From Kineococcus sp. NBC_00420 (GTDB taxonomy: Bacteria > Actinomycetota > Actinomycetes > Actinomycetales > Kineococcaceae): DNA of 64,000 nucleotides. The number at the start of each line of letters is the position of its first letter. Position 1 is the first letter of the stretch. The DNA is taken from the NCBI RefSeq assembly GCF_036021035.1, contig NZ_CP107930.1, positions 1,488,001 to 1,552,000 of the forward strand. Direction: 5' to 3'. The notes beneath the pieces were generated by a model, which saw only the letters and a program-made list of their open reading frames with translations, searched no databases and was not told the origin of the DNA. Made by a program: the position numbers and the translations under genes. Positions 7,915-16,949 of this stretch are shown piece after piece.

Positions 7915-9810
7915 GTGTCCCTCCTCGAGAACGTCCCCGAGGACCGCGTCCTCTCCCCGCTCACCGGCTGGACCCGCGCCCACTGGCTCGCCGTGGCCGA
8001 CGACCTGCTGCTGGCCGTCCGGCCGTGGGCGACCCCGGAGTTCGGGCGCATCGACCTACCGGGGGAACCCGCCCGTGCGGGGTGGGTCTCCGACGGCCTG
8101 GAGGGCTTCGCCCGGACGTTCCTGACCGCGGCGTTCCGGGTCGCCGGCGAGGGGGGCGCAGATCCGCACGGACACCTCGGGAACTACCGCCGAGGACTCC
8201 TCGCCGGAACCCGGGACCCCGGTTCCGACGACGCCGAGTCCTGGCCGGTGATCGGCTCCGTCCGGTCCGGCGGGCAGCCGATGGTGGAGTCCGCCTCCAT
8301 CGCCCTCGCGCTCGACCTCACCCGCGAGTGGTTGTGGGACAGGCTGTCCGGCGAGGAGCAGGACCGGGTCGAGGCGTGGCTGCGAGGCAGTCTGCGCCAC
8401 GAACCCGCGCCCAACAACTGGTACCTGTTCCCGATGGCCGTCGCCTCGTTCCTGACCGGTGCCGGACGTGGGGACGCCGAGACGGAGGCAGCGATCTCGC
8501 GCGCCCTCGACCTGCTGGAGGGCTGGTACCGCGGGGACGGGTGGTACACCGACGGCGACGGGCGGATGTTCGACCACTACGTCGGCTGGGCCATGCACCT
8601 CTACCCGGTGCTGTACTCCCACCTGCGCCGCGACGAGGAGCTCGGGAAGCGGTTCGGCGCGCGACTGCGGGAGTTCCTCACGACGTTCGCCCTGACCTTC
8701 GACGGCAACGGCGCACCGCTGCACCAGGGCCGGTCGCTCACCTACCGGTTCGCCACCGTCAGTTCGGTGGCCCTCGGGGCGGTCACCGGGAACACCCCGT
8801 GGACGCCCGGCGTCAGCCGGACGCTGCTGAGTTCCGGGGTCCGCTACTTCCTGGACCGCGGCGCCACCACCGACGGGCTCCTGACCCGCGGGTTCCACGG
8901 CCCGCACCCCGCGAGCGTCCAGGGCTACTCCGGACCCGGTTCCCCGTACTGGTCGTCCAAGGCGTTCTCCGCGCTCCTCGCCGGTCCCGACCACCCGCTG
9001 TGGACGGCCACCGAAGAACCCGTTCCCGCGCTCGCCCCGTCGCGGACGACCCCGATCGCCCCCGCCGGCTGGCTCGTCCAGAACACCGCCGACGGCCTGG
9101 TCCGCGTGCACAACCACGGGTCCGACCACCACCGGCCGGGCGGCCCCGACGGGCGCCCCGACCCGTTCTACGCCCGGCTCGCCTACTCCACGAGGACCGG
9201 TCCGACGTCGGCCCACAACGTCGCCGACAACACCGTCGTCCTCGGCGCGCGCGGGGTCGAGGGGGTCCGGTACGCCTTCACCCCCGCCGGGACCGGCCCC
9301 GGCTGGGCCGCGAGCCGGCACCACCCGGAGTTCGTCGGCACGGCACTCCCCCAGGCGGAGGTCCTCTCCCTCGTCCTCGCCCACGGGGCGTGGGAGGTCC
9401 GGGTCTTCCGCCTCGGCGCCGTCCCCGCCGGGACCGTCGTGACGGTCACGGGCTGGGCGGTGGCCGCGGACCACCCCGGCCTGCTGGAGCAGCGACTGGA
9501 CACGACGTCGATCACCCTCACCGCACCCGGTCCGAGCAGCCGGTTGCTCGCCGTCCACGGCGTTCCCGACCTCGACGTCGTCCGCGCGCCCGCGGGCAAC
9601 GCCTTCGGCGCCTGGGCCCTCGTCCCCCGGGCGCGCGGCCGCGCCGGTGACGGCCTGGTCGTGGTCGCGGTCTCGCTCTCCGGGGTCGACCCCGGCCCGG
9701 CCCCGGAGGTCGTCCTCGACGGCGCCCGGGTGCGGGTGACGTGGGCCGACGGCACCCGCTCGCAGGCCGACGTGGACGGGCCCGTTCCGCAGGTCGAGCC
9801 GGGATGGTGA
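7915..9810 (+). CDS. DUF2264 family protein (probable carbohydrate-processing)
   Basis: A 631-residue protein whose first 350 residues match DUF2264: GWTRAHWLAVADDLL, an ESASIALAL stretch, EPAPNNWYLFPMAV, and the DGRMFDHYVGWAMHLYP segment. These proteins adopt an alpha/alpha-barrel like some polysaccharide lyases and glycosidases, and occur in sugar-use clusters. The C-terminal 280 residues look beta-rich, as in heparinase-type enzymes. No signal peptide is visible. The GTG start has AAGGAG 9 bp upstream. With the preceding dehydrogenase and sugar-type regulator it likely forms one carbohydrate operon; the substrate is unknown. Confidence 0.75.
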   Translation: MSLLENVPEDRVLSPLTGWTRAHWLAVADDLLLAVRPWATPEFGRIDLPGEPARAGWVSDGLEGFARTFLTAAFRVAGEGGADPHGHLGNYRRGLLAGTRDPGSDDAESWPVIGSVRSGGQPMVESASIALALDLTREWLWDRLSGEEQDRVEAWLRGSLRHEPAPNNWYLFPMAVASFLTGAGRGDAETEAAISRALDLLEGWYRGDGWYTDGDGRMFDHYVGWAMHLYPVLYSHLRRDEELGKRFGARLREFLTTFALTFDGNGAPLHQGRSLTYRFATVSSVALGAVTGNTPWTPGVSRTLLSSGVRYFLDRGATTDGLLTRGFHGPHPASVQGYSGPGSPYWSSKAFSALLAGPDHPLWTATEEPVPALAPSRTTPIAPAGWLVQNTADGLVRVHNHGSDHHRPGGPDGRPDPFYARLAYSTRTGPTSAHNVADNTVVLGARGVEGVRYAFTPAGTGPGWAASRHHPEFVGTALPQAEVLSLVLAHGAWEVRVFRLGAVPAGTVVTVTGWAVAADHPGLLEQRLDTTSITLTAPGPSSRLLAVHGVPDLDVVRAPAGNAFGAWALVPRARGRAGDGLVVVAVSLSGVDPGPAPEVVLDGARVRVTWADGTRSQADVDGPVPQVEPGW

Positions 9811-9811
9811 G

Positions 9812-10348
9812 ATGTGCGGTGTGGATCCCTTCACCGACGTCCTGACCGCCAACGCCGAGTACGCGAAGACCTTCGTCGACGACGGCCGCCCCGGCGTGGC
9901 CGGCTCCGGCCTCGCCGTGCTGACGTGCATGGACTCGCGCATCTCCCCGCTGGAGATGCTCGGTCTGGCCAAGGGGGACGCGAAGATCCTCCGCAACGCC
10001 GGCGCCCGGGTGACCGAGGACGTGCTGCGCACCCTCGTCCTCGCGCACTACCTGCTCGGCGTGGACCGCGTGCTCGTCCTCGCCCACACCGACTGCGGCA
10101 TGACGAAGAACACCGACGGCGACGTGCACGCGAAGGTCCTCGCCCAGGGCGTGGACTCGCGCAGCATCGACTTCCGCACGATCTCCGACCAGCGCACGAC
10201 GCTCGTCCACGACGTGCAGCGCATCCGGTCGTGGCCGTTCCTGCCGCCGAAGATGCCCGTCGCCGGCGGGATCTACGACGTGCGGACCGGTGCGATCAAC
10301 CTCGTCGTGGACGCCGACGCCACCGCCGAGGAACCGCCCCGCACCTGA
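9812..10348 (+). CDS. Beta-class carbonic anhydrase
   Basis: The 178-residue protein carries the beta-carbonic-anhydrase zinc ligands: C39-M-D41-S-R43 and H92-T-D-C95. Asp41 and Arg43 form the catalytic dyad. It interconverts CO2 and bicarbonate in the cytoplasm. The length matches the short actinobacterial type. ATG 9812 starts one base after the DUF2264 stop, so it may be co-translated with that operon, although a functional link is not obvious. Confidence 0.9.
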   Translation: MCGVDPFTDVLTANAEYAKTFVDDGRPGVAGSGLAVLTCMDSRISPLEMLGLAKGDAKILRNAGARVTEDVLRTLVLAHYLLGVDRVLVLAHTDCGMTKNTDGDVHAKVLAQGVDSRSIDFRTISDQRTTLVHDVQRIRSWPFLPPKMPVAGGIYDVRTGAINLVVDADATAEEPPRT

Positions 10349-10352
10349 CGGG

Positions 10353-10973
10353 TCAGGGCGACACCCATCGCCGGAGGGCGGACACCTCCTCGCCGTCGAG
10401 CCCGATCGAGCGCAGGTACCCCGCGCTGGACCCGTGCACGTCCCGGACGCGGTCGAGCATCGCGACGATGTTCCGCGCGTCCGGGGCCGTTCGGTCGCCC
10501 GGGCTGAGGTCCGGCGGGGTGTTCGCTCGGACGACCCGCCGGTCGGGCACGCTGGACCCGTCCGGCAGCGGCAGTCCACCGAGGTCGGCGGAGTCGTCGA
10601 AACCGGCGAGAACCCCGCGACCCCGGGGAGACCCGCGCTTCATCGACTCTCGTCGACTGCACCCGGTGGGTGCGAAACCCCGTTCGCGGTAGAACGCCTG
10701 CGCCCGGCGGTTCGGCTCTGCGACCTTCAGCACCGCGGGTTCGGCCGGCAGCACGCCGTCGACCTCGGCGACGGCGATCCGGTTCACGCTCCACCGTTCG
10801 TCGGTGAGGGCGCCGATCCAGAACCGTTCCCGAGAACTCAGCAGCCCCGGGTCGTCGAGCACCGCGTCCGCCACAAGACCCCGGTAGGTCTGCCGCCGAG
10901 AGTCGACGTGGACCCGCGCCAGGGCCCGCGCGTCGGCGGCGAGCGCACGTCGGAGGAGGAACCCCGCGGTCAC
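10353..10973 (-). pseudogene. In-frame remnant: GNAT acetyltransferase joined to tyrosine-phosphatase fragment
   Basis: One 206-codon frame reads as two damaged genes. Residues 1-109 align closely with the intact GNAT protein encoded at 48953-49459 (shared TYRGL, LDDP-LL, RERFW, ALTDERWS-NR-AVAEVD and RAQAFYR), but about 45 residues containing the acetyl-CoA loop are missing after residue 75. Residues 118-206 resemble the start (ADLGGLPLPDGSSVPDRRVVRA) and end (VHGSSAGYLRSIGLD) of a Y_phosphatase3-type protein tyrosine phosphatase, but the HCxxGKDRTG active-site segment is absent. Loss of both catalytic cores argues for a pseudogene. A functional fusion is possible but unlikely. Confidence 0.6.
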
Positions 10974-11056
10974 GGGCCGACCCTGGTGCCGTCCCAGCAC
11001 CGCTGCTACGTTCCGCACGACTGCACGTGCTCGCCCCACCACAACCTGGAGCCGTC

Positions 11057-12823
11057 GTGACCGCACCGTCCCGTCGTTCGTTCGTCGCCGCGGTCGCGGG
11101 GGTGGGTGCCGCCGCCGCCGCGGTGGGCGGCGCACCCGCCGCCTCGGCAGCCGAGGAGACCACCTCGCGCCGCCGGCCGGCCCTGACCGCGTCCGTCACC
11201 CTCGCGCCGGGGCTGACGCCGAAGGCCGTCACCGGCCGCGTCCACGTCATCCTCACCACGGACGCCGACAGCGAGCCGCGCGAGCAGGCCGGCGACGTCG
11301 CCGACGGGGTGCCGTTCTGGGGCCTCGACGTCACCGGCCTCGCCCCGGGCCGCAGCACCACCGTCCCCCTGGCGGCCCCGGCCGTCGGGTTCCCCCTCGC
11401 CGACGCCTCGTCGCTGCCCCCCGGCACCTACCGCGCACAGGCGTTCTTCAACGTCTACACGCACTTCTCCCGCTCCGACGGTGCGGAGATCGACCTGCAC
11501 CTGCCCGGCGGCGACGGCCACGACGTCTTCGCCTCCACCGGAAACCTCTACGGCCCCGTCGTGGAGGTCACCGTCCCCGCGACCGGGGGCCGGGGAACCG
11601 TGCACCTCACGCTGGACACGGTCGTGCAACCCTCCGAACCGGTCCCCGCGGGCGGCACGTCGCAGCAGGGCAACCCCGCGGAGTCGCAGCACGTCAAGCA
11701 CGTGAAGATCCGCAGCGCGGTGCTCTCGGAGTTCTGGGGCCGCGACATGTACGTGGCCGCCGACGTCCTGCTGCCGCTGGGTTACGACGAGGCGGCGAAC
11801 CGGATCGTGCGCTACCCGATGGAGCTGAACCACGGTCACTTCCCCGGTGACGCACCGCGGAGGTTCACCGAGGACGGCAGCAACGCGTTCAGCGCGTACT
11901 GGCTCTCCGGCACCGCACCGAAGTTCATCACCGTGACCTTCCGCCACGAGAACCCCTACTACGACGACTCCTACGCCGTCGACACCGCGAACATCGGCCC
12001 CTACGGCACCGCGCTGAACCGGGAACTGCTGCCGGAGGTCGACCGTCGCTTCCGCACCATCGGCGCGCCGTGGGCCCGGGTGCTCTCCGGCGGCTCGACG
12101 GGCGGCTGGGAAGCCGCGGCCACGCAGATCTTCTACCCCGACCTCTACCAGGGCGCCTGGGCCGGCTACCCCGACCCGCTGGACTTCCACGCCCACCAGC
12201 TCGTCGACGTCTACGGCGACGACAACGCCTACGTCACGCACCACGCCTACCTCGACGTGCCCGTGCCGTCGGCGCGCGAGGTCAGCGGCAAGTCGCAGTA
12301 CACGATGGGGCAGGAGAACGGCTGGGAGCGCGCCCTCGGCAGCCGCGGCCGCTCCGGACTCGGGCAGTGGGACGTCTGGCAGGCGGTGTTCTCCCCCCGC
12401 GGTGCGGACGGCTACCCGAAGCCGATCTGGGACAAGACGACGGGGAAGATCGACCACGCCGTCGCCGCCTACTGGCAGGACCACTTCGACCTCGCGACCT
12501 ACGTCGAGAAGCACTGGGACGACCTGCGCGAGAAGCTCGACGGCCAGCTGACCATCTACGTGGGCGACGCCGACACCTACTTCCTCAACGATGGCGTCAA
12601 CCTGTTCAAGGAACGCGTCGACAAGCTCGCCGGATCCAACGTCACGTACCGGTTCGGCCGCAACCAGCCCCACGGCTGGGAACCCTGGACGACCCGGGAG
12701 TTCTACGACCTGCTGGCCGACCACGTCGTCGCTAACGCCCCAGCCGCCCAGAAGGGCTCGCTGACCTCCTGGCGCGCCGCCGCGAAACCGGCCGACGCGA
12801 CGGGCAACGCAACGCTCGGCTGA
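11057..12823 (+). CDS. Large Tat-exported alpha/beta hydrolase, putative esterase
   Basis: About 588 residues. The N-terminus has a twin-arginine signal (SRRSFVAAVAG, alanine-rich core, ASAAEE cleavage region). Residues 60-200 form a beta-rich domain; from about 230 an esterase-like fold appears, with FWGRDMYVAADVLLPLGYD, nucleophile elbow SGGSTGGWEA (Ser near 347) and a late His in NQPHGWEPW. It is probably an extracytoplasmic hydrolase of the putative-esterase group; substrate unknown. The GTG at 11057 follows CTGGAG. It is divergent from the remnant gene at 10973 and convergent with the shikimate dehydrogenase gene. Confidence 0.7.
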   Translation: MTAPSRRSFVAAVAGVGAAAAAVGGAPAASAAEETTSRRRPALTASVTLAPGLTPKAVTGRVHVILTTDADSEPREQAGDVADGVPFWGLDVTGLAPGRSTTVPLAAPAVGFPLADASSLPPGTYRAQAFFNVYTHFSRSDGAEIDLHLPGGDGHDVFASTGNLYGPVVEVTVPATGGRGTVHLTLDTVVQPSEPVPAGGTSQQGNPAESQHVKHVKIRSAVLSEFWGRDMYVAADVLLPLGYDEAANRIVRYPMELNHGHFPGDAPRRFTEDGSNAFSAYWLSGTAPKFITVTFRHENPYYDDSYAVDTANIGPYGTALNRELLPEVDRRFRTIGAPWARVLSGGSTGGWEAAATQIFYPDLYQGAWAGYPDPLDFHAHQLVDVYGDDNAYVTHHAYLDVPVPSAREVSGKSQYTMGQENGWERALGSRGRSGLGQWDVWQAVFSPRGADGYPKPIWDKTTGKIDHAVAAYWQDHFDLATYVEKHWDDLREKLDGQLTIYVGDADTYFLNDGVNLFKERVDKLAGSNVTYRFGRNQPHGWEPWTTREFYDLLADHVVANAPAAQKGSLTSWRAAAKPADATGNATLG

Positions 12824-12838
12824 GGGACGAAAGGACCG

Positions 12839-12873
12839 GGCAGAGGGGGCAGCGCCCTGGATCCTCCTCTGCC
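12839..12873. terminator. Possible bidirectional terminator hairpin
   Basis: GGCAGAGG (12839-12846) pairs with CCTCTGCC (12866-12873) across a 19-base loop that contains further GC pairing potential. It lies between the convergent esterase (ends 12823) and shikimate dehydrogenase (ends 12940) genes. No U-tract follows. Confidence 0.4.
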
Positions 12874-12939
12874 TCGGATCCGCCACGCCGTGGGTGTCTC
12901 TCGATCACCCTCCCTGTCCCGCCGGCATCGGCTCCATCG

Positions 12940-13767
12940 TCAGCGCACCAGCTCCTCGAAGTGGCGGAGCATCCGCTCCGCGTCGGGTTCCACCCCGGTG
13001 AACCAGCGGAACGCGTCGACGGCCTGGAACACCGCCATCCCGCCCCCGGTCAGCACCCGGCACCGGCGGGACCGGGCCGCGGTGACCAGGGTCGTCTCGA
13101 GCGGTCGGTACACGACCTCCGCGACCCACTGCGCGGGGCGCAGCAGCGACACGTCGAACGGGACTCCCGGGTGCGCGGCCATCCCGGTCGGTGTCGCGTG
13201 CACCATCCCGGTGGCGTCGGCCAGGAGTTCCGGCAGGTCGGCCGGGCCGTGGGCGGAACCACCGACCACCGCGGCGACGGCCGCAGCGCGTGAGGGGTCC
13301 ACGTCGACGACGGCCACCGACCGGACCCCGGCACGTCCCAGCGCGTGCGCCACCGCAGCACCGGCGCCGCCGGCCCCGACGAGCACCACCCGGTCGAGGT
13401 CCGCGTCGGGCAGGAACCGGGCCAGCGACCGGCCGAACCCCGAGGTGTCGGTGTTGTGCCCGACCGCCCGCGTCCCGTCGAAGACCACGGTGTTCACCGC
13501 GCCGAGTTCCCGGGCGTCGGGGTCGAGCTCGTCGAGGTGGGCGAGGACGAGCTGCTTGCACGGGTGGGTGACGTTGACCCCGGCCCACCCCTGCGAGCGG
13601 ACCCGGTCCAGCAGCCGCCCGACGTCCCGGGCGGGCACCCGGAGGACGTCGAGGTCGAGACGCCGGTACTCGCAGTGCATCCCGAGTTCAGCCGCCTCGC
13701 GTTCGTGCAGGGCCGGGGTGAGGGACGGCCCGATGCCGCTGCCGATCAGCCCGACGAGGTACCTCAC
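12940..13767 (-). CDS. Shikimate/quinate 5-dehydrogenase family protein
   Basis: The 275-residue protein has the substrate-binding SLTPALHE segment, catalytic Lys in NVTHPCKQ, Asp in GHNTDTSGFG, the GAGGAGAAVAHAL nucleotide fold and a C-terminal TGGGMAVFQAVDAF. It interconverts 3-dehydroshikimate and shikimate (or the quinate equivalents). Its GTG start overlaps the stop of the upstream SDR gene by 4 bp (13764-13767), so translation is coupled within an MFS-SDR-SDH operon. That context suggests uptake and catabolism or a specialised role rather than the core AroE of aromatic biosynthesis. Confidence 0.85.
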   Translation of the reverse strand: MRYLVGLIGSGIGPSLTPALHEREAAELGMHCEYRRLDLDVLRVPARDVGRLLDRVRSQGWAGVNVTHPCKQLVLAHLDELDPDARELGAVNTVVFDGTRAVGHNTDTSGFGRSLARFLPDADLDRVVLVGAGGAGAAVAHALGRAGVRSVAVVDVDPSRAAAVAAVVGGSAHGPADLPELLADATGMVHATPTGMAAHPGVPFDVSLLRPAQWVAEVVYRPLETTLVTAARSRRCRVLTGGGMAVFQAVDAFRWFTGVEPDAERMLRHFEELVR

Positions 13768-14585
13768 CCCTGCGAGAGCTCCGAGAGGTGCTGCCACCGC
13801 TTCCACTCCGCCAGCCGCGACTCGTAGTCGGCGGTGGCGATCCCGATCGGGGCGGTGCCGAAGAACACCCGCAGCGGCGGGTTCGGGTCGTCGACGAGGG
13901 CGAGGACGGCGGCAGCACTGGCGGCGGGGTCACCCGGCGAGGAGACCCGGCGCTCGCGGGCCTCCGCCGCCTTGACCCGGAACTCGTCGTAGGCCGGGAG
14001 CGGTGCGGAGTGCTTGGCGGAGGACCCGCCCCAGTCGGTGGAGAAACCACCGGGTTCGACGAGCGTCACCGTGATGCCGAAGTCGGCGACCTCGGCCGCC
14101 AGCGCCTGGCTGAAACCTTCGAGCGCCCACTTGGAGGCGTTGTAGATGCCGATGTTCGGGAACGCCGAGATCCCCCCGATGGAGGAGACCTGGAGGACGT
14201 GCCCGCCGCCCTGGGTCCGCATGACGGGCAGCACGGCCTGGGTCACCCAGAGCGCCCCGAACACGTTGGTCTCGAACTGCGCGCGGGCCTCGGCCTCGGT
14301 GATCTCCTCGACCATCCCGAACTGGCCGTACCCGGCGTTGTTCACGGCGACGTCGATCCGCCCGAACCGTTCCACGGCCCGGGTCACGGCCGCTTCGACC
14401 GCCGCCTTGTCGTCGACGTCGAGGGTCAGCGCGAGCAGGTGGTCGGGGTAGCGCGAGACCAGGTCGTCGAGGCTGGCGGCGTCGCGGGCGGTGGCGACGA
14501 CCTGGTCACCGCGTTCGAGGGCCGCGATCGTCCACTCCCGTCCGAAACCGCGCGACGTCCCGGTGATGAACCACGTCCTGATCAT
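13764..14585 (-). CDS. Short-chain dehydrogenase/reductase (SDR)
   Basis: The 273-residue protein is a classical SDR: cofactor motif TGTSRGFG near the N-terminus, NNAGYG, catalytic Ser in QVSSIGG and the YNASK active site (Tyr-x3-Lys). The TARDAASL segment after strand 2 fits NADP(H) preference. ATG 14585 overlaps the MFS stop by 4 bp (ATGA), and its own stop overlaps the shikimate dehydrogenase start in the same way. Substrate unknown. Confidence 0.85.
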   Translation of the reverse strand: MIRTWFITGTSRGFGREWTIAALERGDQVVATARDAASLDDLVSRYPDHLLALTLDVDDKAAVEAAVTRAVERFGRIDVAVNNAGYGQFGMVEEITEAEARAQFETNVFGALWVTQAVLPVMRTQGGGHVLQVSSIGGISAFPNIGIYNASKWALEGFSQALAAEVADFGITVTLVEPGGFSTDWGGSSAKHSAPLPAYDEFRVKAAEARERRVSSPGDPAASAAAVLALVDDPNPPLRVFFGTAPIGIATADYESRLAEWKRWQHLSELSQG

Positions 14586-15742
14586 GCGGGCATCATGCGC
14601 CGCTGCCGGAAGGCCGACAACCCCAGGACCGCGAGGATCCCGCCGACCAGCAGCGGGATCCGGAGGTCGACCGCGAGCAGGACGCCGCCGAGCCAGGCCC
14701 CGCCGGCGATCCCGACGTTGAACGTCGCGTTGACCACGGCGGGGGCCGCGTCGCTGCCGCTGCTCGCCCGCAGGGCCGCGGTCTGCAGCACCGTGGGCAA
14801 CCCACCGAACCCGGCGCCCCAGACGACGACCACCACGACCACCGCCGCGGCCACGCCGCTCGACCCGAGCACCGCAGCCGCGGTCAGCAGGCACGCGGCG
14901 ACCACGAGCACGGCTCCGGCGAGGGAGCGTCCGGGGTGGCGGTCGACGAGGGTTCCGGCCACCACGAGTCCGGCGAGACTGGCTGCGCCGTAGCCGAACA
15001 GCACCAGGCTGACGCCGCCCGCGGGAACTCCGGCGCTCAGCACGATCGGCGTGACGTAGGTGTAGGCGGTGTACTGACCGAGGGTGATGACCGCGGTTCC
15101 GGCGGCGACGACGAGCAACCGTCGCCCGCGCAACGCGGCCAGGACCGCGGGCGGCGGCTCCGCGTCGACCCGGGTGGCGCCGCGGGGGATCACGAGGAGC
15201 GCCGCGACGGCGAACCCCGCGAGCAGCAGGGACGTCGTTCCGAACGCCCACCGCCACCCCACCGCCGTCCCCACCGCGGTGCCGAGGGGAACGCCGACGG
15301 CGAGCGCCAGGGTCACCCCCGCGTTCGTGATGGCGAGCGCCCGTCCGCGGCGGGGCGGCGGGACGAGGTCGACGGTCGTCCCGACGACGACGGAGAAGAT
15401 CCCGGCGTGGGCCACCCCGCCGAGGAGGCGGGCCGCGACCGCCCAGCCGTACCCGGGCGCGACGAGGACGGCGGCGTTGCTGAGGGCGTAGAGCGAGAGC
15501 AGGCCGAAGAGCACGCTGCGGCGCGGGAACCGGGCCAGCCACGCCGTGAGCGGGACGGCCGCGGCGGCCACCACGATCGCGTAGGCGGAGACCCACCACC
15601 CGATGGCCGAGGCGTCCACGTCGAAGGCGGTCGCGAGTTGGGGCAGCAGCCCGACGGGCAGGACCTCGGTGGTGACGGCACCGAACGACGCGGCCGTCAG
15701 GAGGGCGAGCGGTGCGACGGGGAGTCGCTGCGGGGACGGCAC
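14582..15742 (-). CDS. MFS transporter (AraJ/DHA1-like)
   Basis: The 386-residue protein shows about 12 hydrophobic segments and MFS signatures: FGAVTTEVLPVGLLPQLA in helix 1, the loop 2-3 basic turn RFPRRS, and a central break near residue 195. Members of this group export sugars, drugs or aromatic compounds. The start GTG 15742 is divergent from the ROK gene, with 39 bp between them. It heads a tightly overlapping operon with the SDR and shikimate dehydrogenase genes, so its cargo may be the substrate or product of those enzymes. Confidence 0.8.
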   Translation of the reverse strand: MPSPQRLPVAPLALLTAASFGAVTTEVLPVGLLPQLATAFDVDASAIGWWVSAYAIVVAAAAVPLTAWLARFPRRSVLFGLLSLYALSNAAVLVAPGYGWAVAARLLGGVAHAGIFSVVVGTTVDLVPPPRRGRALAITNAGVTLALAVGVPLGTAVGTAVGWRWAFGTTSLLLAGFAVAALLVIPRGATRVDAEPPPAVLAALRGRRLLVVAAGTAVITLGQYTAYTYVTPIVLSAGVPAGGVSLVLFGYGAASLAGLVVAGTLVDRHPGRSLAGAVLVVAACLLTAAAVLGSSGVAAAVVVVVVVWGAGFGGLPTVLQTAALRASSGSDAAPAVVNATFNVGIAGGAWLGGVLLAVDLRIPLLVGGILAVLGLSAFRQRRMMPA

Positions 15743-15751
15743 GACCGCTAA

Positions 15752-15768
15752 TATACTCGTGCGTCGAG
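15752..15768 (+). promoter_or_regulatory. ROK promoter -10 and small inverted repeat
   Basis: TATACT at 15752-15757 is a good -10 in an otherwise GC-rich 39-bp divergent gap. CTCG (15756-15759) and CGAG (15765-15768) form an inverted repeat over it, a possible operator for the ROK regulator. No convincing -35 was found. Confidence 0.45.
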
Positions 15769-15781
15769 CAAAAGGAGTGGG

Positions 15782-16945
15782 ATGTCGAACCGGCGGAACC
15801 TGGGCAGCGAACTGCTGCGGCTGACCCACCTGCGTCCGGGCCTCACCCGCGCCGACGCCGCCCGGGAACTCGGCACCGGGACGGGGACGACCGCGGAGAT
15901 CGTCGTCCGGTTGCTGGCCGACCACCTCCTGTCCGAGGGCGAGGCCTCCTCGGAGGGCCGGCGCGGGCGACCGACCCGCCCCCTGCTCCCCCACCCCGAC
16001 GGTCCGCTCGTGCTGGCCGCGGAGATCACCCACGAGGACTGGCGGCTGCGGGTCGTCGAACTCGGCGGCGCGACCCTGGCCGAGGTGGGTGCCCCGCACC
16101 CCTCGCACTCCCCCGATCCCGTGCTCACCGCGGTCCGGGCGGCGGCGCGCACGATGCTGCGCCGCTTCCCCCGTCGGGTGCGCGGCGCGGGACTGGCCGC
16201 TCCGGGCGTCGTCCGCGACGGCCACCTCCTCGAGGCGCCCCTGCTGGGCTGGCGCGACGTCGACCTGCGGACCGCCTGGCCGCGCTCCCCGGACCTGCCC
16301 GCCGAGGCCGTGCTCGCGGGCAACGACGCCCGCTGCGCCGCAACGGCGGAGTCCGTCCGCGGGCGGGCCGTCGGGGCCCGGCTCGCCCTCCACCTGCACC
16401 TCGACGCCGGTCTCGGCGGCGCCCTGACCACCGACGGGGAACTCGTCGACGGCGCCCACGGCAGCGCCGGGGAGTTCGGTCACCTGCCCTTCGGGGATCC
16501 CGCCCGTTCCTGCGGTTGCGGTGCCCGGGGTTGCTGGGGCACGGCCCTGGACGGAGCCGCCTTCGCGCGGTCGCTGCAGCAGGACGAACCCCACGACCCG
16601 GTCGCCTTCAGCCACCGCGTCCTGGACCGCGCCCGGCGCGGTGACGTCGAGGCGCTGCGCGCGGTCGCGGAGATCGCGACGAACCTCGGCCGCGGCATCG
16701 CGGGTCTGGTCAACGCGCTCGACGCGGACCTGGTCACCGTCGGCGGGTTGGCCGCACGCCTGCACGACGCGGCACCCGACACCGTGCGCGCCGCGCTCGA
16801 GGAGGGGTCGATGACCCTGCGTCGCAGCACACCTCCCGTGCTCACCAGCGGGGCCTTCGGCGCGGACGGTCCGCTCGTGGGGGCCGCGGAACTGGTCTGG
16901 TCGCGGTCGTGGAAGCGGCTGGAACGCTCCCGGGGTGCAGGATGA
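15782..16945 (+). CDS. ROK family transcriptional regulator (NagC/XylR-like)
   Basis: A short N-terminal winged helix (RADAARELGTGTGTTAEIVVRLLADHLL) precedes an actin-like ROK domain with the zinc motif CGCGARGCW and the DAGLGGA nucleotide-binding turn. ROK regulators sense sugars or sugar phosphates. ATG 15782 has AAAGGAG 5 bp upstream. The gene is divergent from the MFS-SDR-SDH operon, its likely target, and slightly overlaps or abuts the downstream IclR regulator. Confidence 0.85.
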   Translation: MSNRRNLGSELLRLTHLRPGLTRADAARELGTGTGTTAEIVVRLLADHLLSEGEASSEGRRGRPTRPLLPHPDGPLVLAAEITHEDWRLRVVELGGATLAEVGAPHPSHSPDPVLTAVRAAARTMLRRFPRRVRGAGLAAPGVVRDGHLLEAPLLGWRDVDLRTAWPRSPDLPAEAVLAGNDARCAATAESVRGRAVGARLALHLHLDAGLGGALTTDGELVDGAHGSAGEFGHLPFGDPARSCGCGARGCWGTALDGAAFARSLQQDEPHDPVAFSHRVLDRARRGDVEALRAVAEIATNLGRGIAGLVNALDADLVTVGGLAARLHDAAPDTVRAALEEGSMTLRRSTPPVLTSGAFGADGPLVGAAELVWSRSWKRLERSRGAG

Positions 16946-16949
16946 GCCC

